A DNA stretch of 64,000 bases from Polychytrium aggregatum (lineage: Eukaryota; Chytridiomycota; Chytridiomycetes; Polychytriales), in the NCBI RefSeq assembly GCF_025602895.1, contig NW_026516205.1:1353695-1417694 (forward strand), read 5' to 3'. Under the pieces are notes generated by a model, which saw nothing but the letters and a program-made list of their open reading frames with translations, made no database searches and was not told the DNA's origin. Positions 44,224 through 55,500 of this stretch are shown one piece after another. The position numbers and the translations under genes were made by a program. Position 1 is the stretch's first letter, and each line of letters begins with the position of its first letter.

Positions 44224-47200
44224 ATGCTGACCACAACCAGCAACCAGCTCTATTCCTGCCCTGCCCACGGCACCGACCACGACCTGTTCCTCTCATACCG
44301 TGCCCAGACTGATGCCGACACTGTCCAGGCTTTGAAGGAGGTGCTCACCTCGGTCGCCCTCCGTCGATATGGCAAACCCCTTTCCGTCTTTCACGATGTC
44401 GACTGCCTCAACAATCCCAGCGACCCTCATGCCAACTCTATCAGTGCCCTCCCCACCAGCAAGGCCGTCTTCCTGCTCCTCAGTTGGGCATCGTTCGAAC
44501 CTATGATTGAGAACACCCTTGCCGGTCAGGAGGACAGTGTTCTGCTTGAGATCAAGACCGCCCTCGATCTCAAGGATGCCAAACGCTCCCTCCCTGTCCT
44601 TCCCCTCGGAATCGCCACCAAGGAAACCAAGGATGGTGTCGATGTCTTCACTCCCTTCCTGCCGAACATGTTGTCCCTACCCGACGACCCTGCCTTTGCC
44701 CCCCTCAAGCAGATCCTCGACAGAATCAAACGCATCCAGTCCTTTGGCTTCCGTCCCGACCAGATGCACAAGCGAGTCTACCGCCTCCTCAACCTCGTCC
44801 ATCCCATCCCACCCAACATGGATCTCATTACGTCCATCCATCGTAAATACTTTTGCGACTCCAAGTTCCGATTCGATCCCGCCCACCTCGACACCCTGCT
44901 CAAGCAGCTCACCCTGACTGGCCGTGCCGTCATCTCTGGCATGGGTGGCATGGGTAAGTCCGTCCTCGCCGTCCAGATCCTGTTCTTCATGATGGGCATT
45001 ATGAATGCGAGCAACAAGGAAGACCTCCTCGCCATCAAGGCCGAGACCATCGGCATCAAGCCACAGTACCGCCAGGTCTTCTGGATCAACTGCTCGACTG
45101 AGTCGACTGCCCTCGATGGACTCATCGAGATGTTCCCTGGCATCAAGCCCGATGAGATCAAGGAACATGCCTCGAGGTTCCTCGCCAACACACACGGCTA
45201 TCTCCTGGTGCTCGACAATGTCGATGACATCGGCGTGGTCGACTCTGTGTTTGAGCACTCCAAGTCGGTCGGGTTCGGCGGCGATGTGGTGGTGACGACC
45301 CGGCTGACCTCGCTGCCTCCTGGTGCATTCGCCAGTGCTCTTGAGACAAGATCCCTGGATACAAACATGACCCACTCCGTCTCAGCAACTGGGACGACAA
45401 AACCACGCTCGACTACATCATGTCGTCGTCGCCAATGATTGTCCAGCGACTTGTGTCAGACGAGGCCAAGAAGTCCCTCGACAGCATCGCGGCCAAGATC
45501 AGCGGATATCCACTCGTCATCCAGACATTCATGACGTTTGCCGAGAACTACGACACTCCCCTGTCGGTGCTCGAGGCCACGTTTGCAGGAGCATTGGCGC
45601 TGCAGGATGGCGAGGACGACACGCGGTCGTCGCTCAAGGTGATTGTGGATCTGTCGCTGGACTCGCTGATGAAGCGAGGAGATGAGGGCACCGAACAGCC
45701 TGGCTGCCTCGATGCCCTCAGTCTGGTGGCGCCGACCAACATCCAGTTCGAGTTGATCAAGGAGATTGCACAGAAGATGGAATTCAAGACTGAAGGTGAG
45801 TTGCGAGTGGATCGAAGTGCAGTTGATGGTGTTTATGCATGGAATTGATCAGTTTCCTGTCCGCAGTGGCCGATCTGATCAAGATGATGGTCCAGAGTGG
45901 TCTCCTCCGAAGTGGAACCGAGGGACAGTACTCGACCCACTCGCTCACTCAGCAAGTGGCCCGAGAGTATGTCCAAGCACACAGTGAACTGAGTGCCGAA
46001 GGTATCGAAGATGCCACGGGCACAGTTTTACTCAAGCTCACCGAAACTCTGTTGGTGGATGCATATCAGTATACGGAACATCTTGACAGGCACATATCTG
46101 TGGTCACCGAAGATAAATATACCAAGAACACCCACCAGGCCATTGGGGCTCGCATTGTGCAGACTGCACTGACACGCGGACATTTTGAAAAGGCAAAATA
46201 TGGATGTGAGCGACACCTGATCAAAACTCTCAAATTCTATCGCACACGGGAACATCCGAAGGTTGCCAACGCTTTCAACTACATGGGTGAATTGGCTAGA
46301 TCCGAAGGTAAAAACGAAGTTGCCTTGAAGTACTACCAAGAGGCGCTGAGCATCCAAATCATCGTGTATGGAACACGCAAGCACCTGTCGATCGCCACCA
46401 CAATCAATAGCATGGGCCATGTCGCCAACTCAAAAGGTGACTACCGGACGGCGCTCATGCACTATGAAGAGGCACTTAGTATCACAATCAATAATCATTG
46501 CACACGAGAACACTCCGATGTTGCCTCAAGCATTGCCAATATGGGCGATATCGCTAGCTCACTTGGCAACTATGAAGCTGCTCTCAAGCACTACCAGGAG
46601 GCACTCGACATTAAGACCAAGATATATGGCACACGAGAACATCCCTCAGTCGCCACTCTTATCAACAACATAGGCGATATCGCCAACTCGCTTGGTGACT
46701 ACCATGCTGCTCTCAAGTATTACCAGGAAGCCATTGATATCAGAACCAAGGTATTCGGTACAAGATATCGGGCCGATGTTGCCATCGCGATCAGCGACAT
46801 GGGTAAAGTCTATAGTTCCCTTGGTGAGGACAAGACCGCTCTCAAATATTACCAAGAGTCACTTGATATTAGGATCAAAGTCTATGGCACGCGAGAACAT
46901 CCTGATGTTGCCATCGCAATCAACAATATGGGCAAAGCCTACAGCTCACTTCGTAACTACGAAGCTGCTCTCAAATATTACCAAGAGTCACTTGATATCA
47001 GTATCAAGGTCTATGGCACACGAGAGCATCCCGAAGTAGCCAGTACCCTCATCAACATGGGAACCATCGCCAATTCACAGAAAAACTATCAAAGCGCCGT
47101 CCAATACTTCCAAGATTCCCTTGATATCTATATCAGGTTCTATGGTACTAGGGAGCACCTCCACATGGCGGAAGCACTGTTTAGGCTTGGTCATCTGGCC

Positions 47201-48697
47201 AGTAGACAATTCAAGTTCGACGACGCCTTGAAGTACTTCCAGGAAGCACTAGAGATTAGAACGAAGATATATGGCACGCGAAATCACCCTGAAATCGCCA
47301 CCATCATCAGTGGCATTGCCACAATACTAAACTTCCAAGGTAACAAAGGAGCCGCTCTGAAGCACCACCAGGAGGCACTTGAAATCAGGGTCAAGGTGTA
47401 TGGTACGCGAGATCACTACGAAATCGCCAAAACGATTATCGACATGGGCATAATCTCCAGTATACTCCGTGAATATCAAGCCGCACGCCAGTACTACCAG
47501 GAGTCACTTGATATCAAGGTCAAGCTCTATGGAACACGAGAGCACCCCGAAATTGCCGCCATCATCCACTATCTGGGCAACATGGCCAGGGAACTATATG
47601 ACTACAATGGTGCCCTGAAATACTATCAAGAAGCGCTCAAGATCCAGATCAAGGTGTATGGCACAAAGAATCACTTCATGGTCGCTACCACGTTTGAATC
47701 TCTGGGCGATCTTGCCAATGTCCAGTACAACTACGAGGATACTCTCAAGTATTACCAAGAGGTGGTCGAGATCAAGACCAAAATCTACGGCTCCCGTGAA
47801 TATCCAGATATCGTCGCCATGATTCAACAGATGGGTAACATTGCTGAGTGGAAGGGTTACTATGGAATCGCTATCAAATTTTATGAAGAAACGCTTGCCC
47901 TCCAGACCAAACTATATGGCACTAGGCAACATTTCTCAGTCGTCCCCACGATCGGATCTCTGGGCAATGTCACAGAATTTCAGGGTGACACCGATGGCGC
48001 TCTCAAGTACTTGCAAGAAGCCCTCGACATTGGTGTAAAAATCTATGGCACACGAGAACACGGATTCGTTGCCACCATCATCCACTGCCTGGGCAACGTC
48101 GCCAGTTTCCAAGATGACTTGGAGGTCGCATCCAAGCACTACCAGGAGTCGCTGGACATCAAAATCAAGATCTATGGCACTCGGGAACATGTCGACGTCG
48201 CCGTCACTCTGCGCCGCTTGGGCACTGTTGCTCGCATACGCGGCGAATATGAGCTTGCCGAGAAGCTGTACCTCGAGGCCCTTGATATCTATCTCAAGAC
48301 CCTCAAAACTCGAGCCCATGTCCAGGTTGCCTTGACCCTTGACGCCTATGGAGTACTCAAGTGTCTCCAGGACAAACTCTCCGAGTCGCGACGCATGCTT
48401 CAGGAAGCCGTGGACATTCTCACCGAGTATTACAAAACACGAAGACATCCCGACATTGCAAAGGTCCTCAAAAACCTGGGTGATGTTGCATGTGCTGAAC
48501 GCGAATACGTCAACGCCCTTGACTTGTACCGAGAGGTGCTGGAGATCTGGACCGAAACCATCAATAATCCCGGCCACAAGGATATCAAACAAGTCGCGTC
48601 CAACATTGCTGAAGCCAAACACAAGATTCAGGAATCCCAATCTACCTCATCCGTCCCATATCGCATGCACTCAGACGATGAAAGTAGCAAGAAATAA
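44224..48697 (+). CDS. TIR - NB-ARC - TPR STAND (NLR-type) receptor, one apparent frameshift
   Basis: A predicted intracellular STAND receptor of about 1467 residues. The TIR domain (about residues 15-170) begins HDLFLSYRAQTDADTVQALK and continues PLSVFHDVDCLN, SKAVFLLLSWASF and SVLLEIKTALDLK, which holds the putative NADase glutamate. The NB-ARC ATPase has Walker A ISGMGGMGKSVLAVQ (about residue 240), Walker B YLLVLDNVDD (about residue 325), VVVTTRL (RNBS-B-like) and then ISGYPLVIQTFM (GLPL-like). The C-terminus is 18 kinesin-light-chain-type TPRs of about 42 residues, each with YYQE[SA]L[DE]I and YGTREHPxVA. The NB-ARC frame is broken near 45345, where the frame must move by one base (one base apparently missing near ATCCC). 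A GT-AG intron at 45796-45866 joins G|TG in phase. Function is inferred: TPRs sense, NB-ARC oligomerises, TIR signals. Confidence 0.85.
45335..45360 (+). other. Apparent one-base frameshift in the NB-ARC region
   Basis: Up to about 45345 the protein reads in one frame (TTRLTSLPPGAFASALET). From about 45350 similarity continues in the preceding frame (PGYKHDPLRLSNWDDKTTLD). No intron of plausible length fits, because candidate GT-AG pairs are under 30 bp. It is either a real disabling deletion or an indel error beside a CCC run. Confidence 0.75.
46206..48600 (+). repeat. Tandem TPR-coding repeats, 126-bp period
   Basis: Eighteen consecutive units of about 126 bp encode TPR motifs. Neighbouring units share near-identical DNA words such as CTCAAGTATTACCAAGAG and TATGGCACACGAGAACA. 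This suggests recent duplication or gene conversion among units. Confidence 0.85.
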
Positions 48698-48799
48698 GAG
48701 AATGCCTCCTCATGTAAAAGCGGATTCCACATCACATTTCGGGCTTGGTGGAGGAACGTCGAATAAATTGTAGTATTCCATTGACGATAGTTGCGCCGC

Positions 48800-49135
48800 C
48801 TCTTTGGGTCCAGAACAGGTACCGCTTTTGCCATCCTATTGTCGGTCCATCGATGCTGATCAGGGCACCCTGCCTGGTGTCGGATCGAGGGAGGATGGTC
48901 TTGGTGCCGGGGAGGATGGTCTTAGTGCCTGCTTTCTCTGGTACCATGTGGCGAGGGATTGTCTGGATCGTGCAGATTCATTCCACCATCCACGGTTGCA
49001 AAATGAGTATCGATTGTGAATGTCGGGTTGTCGTTGTCAAGTCATTCGATGCTCTCTCGGTCGATCAACATCAGCGATTGTTATGGGACAGCACTATTTG
49101 TATATTGGATGTATTGAATGTCAAATACAACACCA
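48800..49135. repeat. Segmental duplicate, copy A (3' flank of Sel1 gene 1)
   Basis: This non-coding stretch is clearly similar, with small indels, to 62505-62860. Both share GCCATCCTATTGTCGGTCCA, the GGATCGAGGGAGGATGGTCT stretch, GAGTATCGATTGTGAATGTC and TCGGTCGATCAACATCAGCG. Each copy lies directly downstream of a minus-strand Sel1-repeat gene, so gene and flank were duplicated together. Confidence 0.9.
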
Positions 49136-49280
49136 CTTAGCGATTGCTGCTCTATCGGAGCCATTTTGCAAGTCCACTTTGGTGTTATGGTGCCTTGGAT
49201 GTGTGTGGGTGGTGCGGTTGTTTGGTTGCACAGGCAACAGGTTCGGTGGTTTGGAGGTGGAGTTTGGAGGAACTCGGACA

Positions 49281-50861
49281 TCAGGGCCACTTGCCAAGGA
49301 AATTGAGGTCGTTGATGGCATCTTCTTGGCCCTGCTCGGCGGACTTGAGCCACCAGGAGATAGCGGTGTCGATATCTTGAGGCACACCATAGGCATTATG
49401 GAAGCAGTCGCCGAGCCACCATTGTCCGTATCGATTGCCCTGCTCGGCCGACTTTTGAAACCACTTGAATCCCTTAGCGTTGTCCTCGGCGACTCCGTGT
49501 CCATTGTAGTAGCAATAACCAACCTTCCACTGTCCATATGAGTTGCCTTGGTTGGCCGACTTGATGAACCACTCGAATGCCTTCTTGTAGTCAAGCGATA
49601 CTCCCAGGGCATGATAGTAGCAATCTCCAATCCAGAACTGGCTGTCGCTGTAGCCTTCGTTGGCGAGTTGCTCAAAGATACCAACTGCCTTGGTCTGGTT
49701 CTTCATGGTTCCGAATCCATAGAACACACAAATAGCCATGAGATGCCTGCACAGCCAGTCTCGATCCGATCCCAGCTGGCACAACTCGAAGAACTTGCAT
49801 GCTGCGGCTGAGTCGGATTTGATGTCGTCCCACCAAGATGCCAGACACTCGTCCTCTCCGAGCTTGAACCCATCTGATTGGTTATCGCGGATGATCTTGA
49901 CACCTTTCTGTTCGTCTCGCACGGTGCCCCGGCCGAGATAGTGCATCCACCCGACCATGTGGGTGGCGATGGACTTGATAATCGGATCGGTGGACAGGTT
50001 GCTGACTTCATGCCAGTGATTGAAAGCATCAGCGTCGTTCTGTTCGACACCATGGCCGATGAATGAGAACCATCCACGGAGAAACTCGATATGGAGCCGG
50101 CCGTCTTCACTGCCTTGGTCGGCAGCCTTGGAATACCACTCGATGGCAGTGTCATAGGCTTGATCGACACCTTTGCCAATCTCGTAGCATTGACCGAGAG
50201 CGATTTGGGCTTGTGCCATTCCACATTCCGCAAGCTTGCGATACATATCGACAGCTTTGGTGTGGTCTTGGCCGACTCCAAGACCATTGCGATAGCATCC
50301 AGCCAAGTGGAACTGTGACATCGTGTGATTTGCGTTGGCAGCCTTCTCCAGAGAGCGGAACATTCGCTGGTTGATCCGGCTCAGCCTGTACTTGTTTGTA
50401 GAGGGTTGACGAGCCAAATCAGCCTGCAGCAATCGAGCCAGGAAGTAGGAGGCCACAGCTTTGCCCTGCTCTGCTTGGGAAACGAGCCAAGATCGGTCGG
50501 CTGTGACCGGATCGTCGCAATGCAGCGATATGGCAATCAAGTCGCTGGGGGTGAGACCGATCCGCAGCTGTCCATCTGGATGACACAGTCCTGCATTCTG
50601 GCACCATTTATTGAAGCGAGCCACCTTGGAGCTCAGGAGTGGCCAGGCTCGTTGGCACACTCGGAGCAGGGTCTTGATGGTGCTGTGATCGAGGGCAAGC
50701 TGGAAGCTGTCGTTGCAGCAGATGATGGTGAAGATGTCTGGGTTGTGTTCGAATGAGTGCTGGTTGATATCGGGGATCGACGATGGTATTCTGGCTTCAG
50801 CTTGGGATTGGTGGGTGGCTGATGATGCTTTGGTTGAAGCAGGCTCGTCCATGCTGGCCAT
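49281..50861 (-). CDS. Sel1-like-repeat protein 1 (526 aa)
   Basis: Single-exon gene from the ATG at 50861 (MASMDEPASTKASSATHQSQ) to the stop at 49281. After a polar N-terminus there is a BTB- or adaptor-like segment of uncertain identity (DIFTIICCNDSFQLALDHST). About eight Sel1-like repeats follow, for example FHLAGCYRNGLGVGQDHTKA, ALGQCYEIGKGVDQAYDTAI, WIGDCYYHALGVSLDYKKAF and WWLGDCFHNAYGVPQDIDTA. Sel1 repeats form a TPR-like solenoid for protein-protein interaction in signalling and ER quality control. No signal peptide is seen, so it is probably cytosolic. A diverged second copy is at the right edge of the window. The frame is open upstream to 51173, but that part is not repeat-like. Confidence 0.88.
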   Translation of the reverse strand: MASMDEPASTKASSATHQSQAEARIPSSIPDINQHSFEHNPDIFTIICCNDSFQLALDHSTIKTLLRVCQRAWPLLSSKVARFNKWCQNAGLCHPDGQLRIGLTPSDLIAISLHCDDPVTADRSWLVSQAEQGKAVASYFLARLLQADLARQPSTNKYRLSRINQRMFRSLEKAANANHTMSQFHLAGCYRNGLGVGQDHTKAVDMYRKLAECGMAQAQIALGQCYEIGKGVDQAYDTAIEWYSKAADQGSEDGRLHIEFLRGWFSFIGHGVEQNDADAFNHWHEVSNLSTDPIIKSIATHMVGWMHYLGRGTVRDEQKGVKIIRDNQSDGFKLGEDECLASWWDDIKSDSAAACKFFELCQLGSDRDWLCRHLMAICVFYGFGTMKNQTKAVGIFEQLANEGYSDSQFWIGDCYYHALGVSLDYKKAFEWFIKSANQGNSYGQWKVGYCYYNGHGVAEDNAKGFKWFQKSAEQGNRYGQWWLGDCFHNAYGVPQDIDTAISWWLKSAEQGQEDAINDLNFLGKWP

Positions 50862-51403
50862 GTTGACGGAGACAGGAAGGTGGCAAGTGGTGACGGAGCT
50901 GGACAGGAGACAGTGAGGGAATTTGGGTCGAAGCAAACCAAACACTGGCCATCGAACACACACACACAAGCCTGGCTCGATCCGATGGTTTGCTGGCTGG
51001 AGTCGTTGTTGTATAAGTACTGCCACATACACTGCCACATACATGAAATCGATCATGGAATCGAACATCGTGTCGAGTCCTGCATTCTCGCCAAGGCAAG
51101 ATGTAACAGCCATTCCATCCAGTTCCACATCGACTGTGACGCCCTGGCTCCAGCTTGCTGCACCGAGCACCACCAGTTCGCCTCCAAGCCTTCATTTCCT
51201 CATCGCAACATGCTGACCGTGAGAATCAAGCAGGGCCCTCAGCGAAGATATCTGCCTCTCCCAACGAATGTCACTTCCCACCCATTGCTTCCGCATACCT
51301 GCCGCTTCAGCGGACTGGTATCAGCAACAAAAGTAGCACAGGCAATCGTATTGCATCACAAGGATTGTAATCGTCTCCAAATGGGTGTTTACCAGGGTAC
51401 ACC

Positions 51404-52408
51404 ATGTTCCTACCAAGCATCTCCTCGGTGCTTACTCTTCGACAGACTCTATGGTCCCAGATGACCGAGGCGTACACTCCCTACCTGGACGCTCTCAAGC
51501 TGGCCCATCCCGGTCTATCCAAGTCTGACAAGGACCAGTGGAAAGCCTTGGTCGACGCCATTCCGGTCCCGCATCCTGGCAAGTGCCTCTCCTTCTGCCA
51601 CATGGTCCTGACCCAGCTCCGTCAGCGCTATGTCAATGCCGGCACCCGGGTCTTCTCCGACAAGCACTGAATCACCACCGAGAAGTACGCCTACGACTTC
51701 CTCGACGGAATCATCAACGAGTTTGTCGAGAGCCTGGCCTCCAATCTCGCCAAGTGCGCGGCCATGAAGGCCCGTGGCGAGGAGGTCAAGCACTTCCGCC
51801 TCCGCTATCTCAGCAAGAAGCGATCCACCTCCGAGTCCTGCTACATGAGGAAGCGACTCTGGGCCCCACTCAGTCCACCTCCAGCTTCTGGAACCGAGTC
51901 AACATCCGTGAGTTCCTCGGTGTCGCTCCTCCTGGTGCACAAGACACTCCTGTGCAGCTTCTGCGTCCGCCCCTTCCACAGCCTGTGGATGCTGATGGCG
52001 ACCCCATGCTGTCCAGAAGCATGAAGAGTGCCACGAGGCCACTCAAGCACAGTCGGATGGAGAGGAGCTTCCTTCCCCGCCTCCGTGCCGACGGGACCAT
52101 CGAGGATCGCCGACTGCAGCTTCCCTTCCTCTGCGAGACTCGCATCATGCGGACCAAGACCGGCAAGTTTTACATTGTGGTCCCGGAGCCACTTGTCCGT
52201 CCGGGCGAAAGCCAAGCCCAGGACACGGGACGAGTACACGAGCAAGACATGCACTCGGTACGGGTACATCAACTGGGACTTGGGAGCAGCCAAGGCGTAT
52301 CATTGCAGGGAGTGTGGGTTGTTGATAGATCGCGACATCAATGGGGCTCGTAACATTCTGTTGAAGAATGCGAGCACAGAGGACATCCTTGGCGAGGGCA
52401 TGGTGTAG
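51404..52408 (+). pseudogene. Decayed Fanzor (eukaryotic TnpB-like) RNA-guided nuclease gene
   Basis: Pieces of one Fanzor protein are visible in order. An N-terminal helical part (TEAYTPYLDALKLAHPGLSK, HMVLTQLRQRYVNAGTRVFS) is followed by an in-frame TGA at 51668-51670. The same frame then continues TEKYAYDFLDGIINEFVESL and EEVKHFRLRYLSKKRSTSES, like the TnpB beta-barrel. It shifts frame near 51870 to LPFLCETRIMRTKTGKFYIV, and shifts back for TRDEYTSKTCTRYGYINWDL, AKAYHCRECGLLIDRDINGA and RNILLKN. The last part is the zinc ribbon plus RuvC-III. RuvC-I (DxGxR) and the RuvC-II glutamate segment are missing between VVPEP and TRDEY. The second zinc cysteine is replaced by tyrosine (CTRYG instead of CxxCG). 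With a stop, two frameshifts and a deleted catalytic core, it cannot encode an active nuclease. Confidence 0.85.
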
Positions 52409-52596
52409 CCTCGCAAACACCCCTTTGAAGCCTATTTCCATTGTTGTGATGCGTATCGGTGAGCTGCCTGACTTTGTCTCTATAACCAGTGCGCTGGGGA
52501 TGCGGGTATGGATGTTGTTATCATGAATTCAAACAGGCGTGACTTCGGTTCCAATCTTTGGAGTGTTGAGGTGAATTGGCTGTTCAAGTAGGTGGG

Positions 52597-55500
52597 TTAG
52601 ATGAGCCGAATAAAGGGATTTCGATTGATAGTTAGACCCACCAGAATTATACATGGCCAAGAGTTGATCATAATGGCTCCTTCAGCTTTGGTGAATAAAG
52701 TTTTGTTCAAATTACGGAATAGGGAGAATGGAATTTTGACAGGATGAATGCCATGGCGGATCCACTGGGATTCGCTTCCAATATCAATTTGGATCCAGCC
52801 GACTGAAAACAGGGGGCTTGATACCGCCGAGCATTTGGCTGGGATATCGTCGGTCCGAATATACTGCCCTTCACGATAAATCCAGAGATATCGAATACCC
52901 TTCTCATCCCGAGACAAAATTGAATTACCCTCAGGCGGTATTTCCACAGATACGACGATCCTTTTGTGTCCCTTGAGTGTGTAATGTTCTTCGCCCGTGG
53001 TCGCATCCCACACCTTGATGGTCTTGTCGATTGAGCCAGAAGCAATCAACCTTCCATCGGATGAGATTGCAACGGAGTTTACTGTCCCTTTGTGCCCTTC
53101 GAGGGTGTGTTTCAGCTGGCCCGTAATGGTATCCCATACCTTGATGGTCTTGTCCCATGAACCAGAGATAATCCACTGGCCATCGTGTGAGATCGCCACG
53201 GAGTTCACATCATCTGTGTGCCCTTTGAGGGGGCGATTGACTCGCTCCATGATGAAATTCCATACCTTGATGGTCTTGTCGCTCGAGCCAGAGACGATCC
53301 ACTTGCCATCAGGCGAGAACACAACCGAGCGTACAGCATCTTTGTGACCCTCGAGAGTGTGGCATAATTCGCCAGTGGTGGCATCGCACACTCTGATGGT
53401 TTTGTCCCAAGAGCCAGAGGCAATCCACTTGCCATCGGACGAGATTGCAACGGAGTTCACAAAATCTTGGTGCTCCGTGATACTGCGCATGAGCTCGCCA
53501 GTGAGGATATCCCATATTCTGATGGTCAGATCATTAGAGCCAGAGACAATCCACTTGCCATCGGACGAGATGGATATCGAGCGAACTTCTCGTTGGAGAC
53601 CTTCAATGGAGTGCTTCAGTTGTCCCGAAATGGTATCCCATACTTTGATCGATACATCGTGAGAGGCAGAGACAATCCATTGACAATTCGGTGAGATCGC
53701 CACGGAAGTCACTCCGAATTGCGCGTTATAAGTATACTTCACCTGGCCTGTGGCGGCATCCCACACCTTGATGGTGTAGTCCATGGAGCCAGAGACAATC
53801 CACTTGCTATCGGATGAGATTGCCACGGAGTTCACGCTGCCCGTGTGTCCTTCGAGGGTGTGCATCATTTGCCCAGTAGTGGAATCCCATAACTTGATGG
53901 TCTTGTCCCATGAACCAGAGACAATCAACTTGCCATCGGGTGAGATTGCCAGAGTTCACATGGCTCGAGTGACCAGTGAGTGTCATCACACACGGATCCC
54001 AGGTCGGTGCTGGACCGCAAGTGACCAGGAACGGGATCTTGTCCTCGAGTTGGTCGGCATATGTCTTGTAGATCGCCGTCTCCTTCGGTGTGAATGCATA
54101 CCCCGAGTTGTACACCTGTGGTGCACTCTTGATGATCGGATCGGCAAACTCGCGGATGAATCGATACGTGTCCTTGACCAGTTCCTTCGTGGTGTCGTCG
54201 ATGATGGTGCTGGGTGCCATGTTGGTCACTCCTCGCAGCACAGCCAGTTGCTCGATGATCGGCTTGACCACATGTGTGAGCGACCCACACTCGAGCCAGA
54301 AGAACACATGCGTCTTGACGAACCGAGTGAGCACCGCTGCCACATCGACCATCTCGGTCGACTGCCACACCGGACTCGACTCGGCCACTCCTTCCACACA
54401 CCACACAAAGTGTGTGATCCAGTGTGCGACGCTGTATCGCAGCGACGGTGTGATCTTGGCTGCGACCCTCTCCTCGAGGTCAGCGATCTTGTCGTGAAAG
54501 TCGTAGATATCGCAGATGTTGATCACTGGCTCGTGCGAGAGGATCACGCCGAGACATCCCTGGGCAAACACCGTGTGGAACGAGCTCGACACATGCCACG
54601 GGTGGCCAGCCGATGCATCGCCGAGGAGATAGTCCGCCACCGACTTGTGGTTGAACTTGACTTCGGTGTTGGTGGACTGGCTGTCTCGGGGGCCCAATCC
54701 ATTGGCGCCAGGATCGAGGACCAGACTGAGGCTCTTGAGACACTCGCGAACGACGCCGATCTCGAGTCCAAACACATCGGCGATGATCTGTGGGGTCAGG
54801 ATCGACTGGGCCGTGGCGATCGCCGACACCACCGTGACCAAGTCGGCCGGGTGGCTCGACTGCGAGTGGATCTTGGCAAATGTCTTGTGGTACAGTCCCT
54901 TGAGATCCACCGACGAGTCGTTGATTTCTCGGATCATCTCGAGGGTCAGTGTCCGTGGCTCGTGTGCTGCGTCGCTCTCCTCGCACGGCGTCGATCCAGG
55001 CTCGGGAGTCTCCAGCTCGTGCTCGACGGTGTTGAGGATCAGGTTGATCCACACGAATGTCTTGGACTGGTCCAGCAGCACCGAGATCGCCTGGGTGCGG
55101 TCCGACTCACTGAGGCTGGGATGGTCCCTGAGACGATGGTCGATGAACACCCGGAGGTCGCGGATGTTGTCTTCGCTCGACGGCTCGATCGTCGTGGTCG
55201 GCACTCCTCGGAAGGCAGCCTTGATGTCGGCCTCGGGGCGGGACGTCAGCAGCAGCTTGATCCGGGACTCGTCCTTCAGCTGCGTGAGTCGCCAGGCCAG
55301 GAGCGACAGGATCTCGTCGCGCGGATGGCACTCGTCCAGTCCATCGACCATCACCACGACGGCTCCCTTGGGCCGGTACTGGCCAAGTGCCTCGAGTGGA
55401 TCCTCAATCACGGCCTTGAACAGGTCCGGGATGCTCATCTTGTCGAGGTCGTCCTTGGTGTGGCCAGCGTCGAGGAGCCGACGGCCGATCGGTGCGTACC

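Noticed and set aside
45322-45350. A mini-intron explaining the NB-ARC frame change
   Set aside because: The GT-AG pair is under 30 bp, far shorter than the other introns here (about 70 bp and up).
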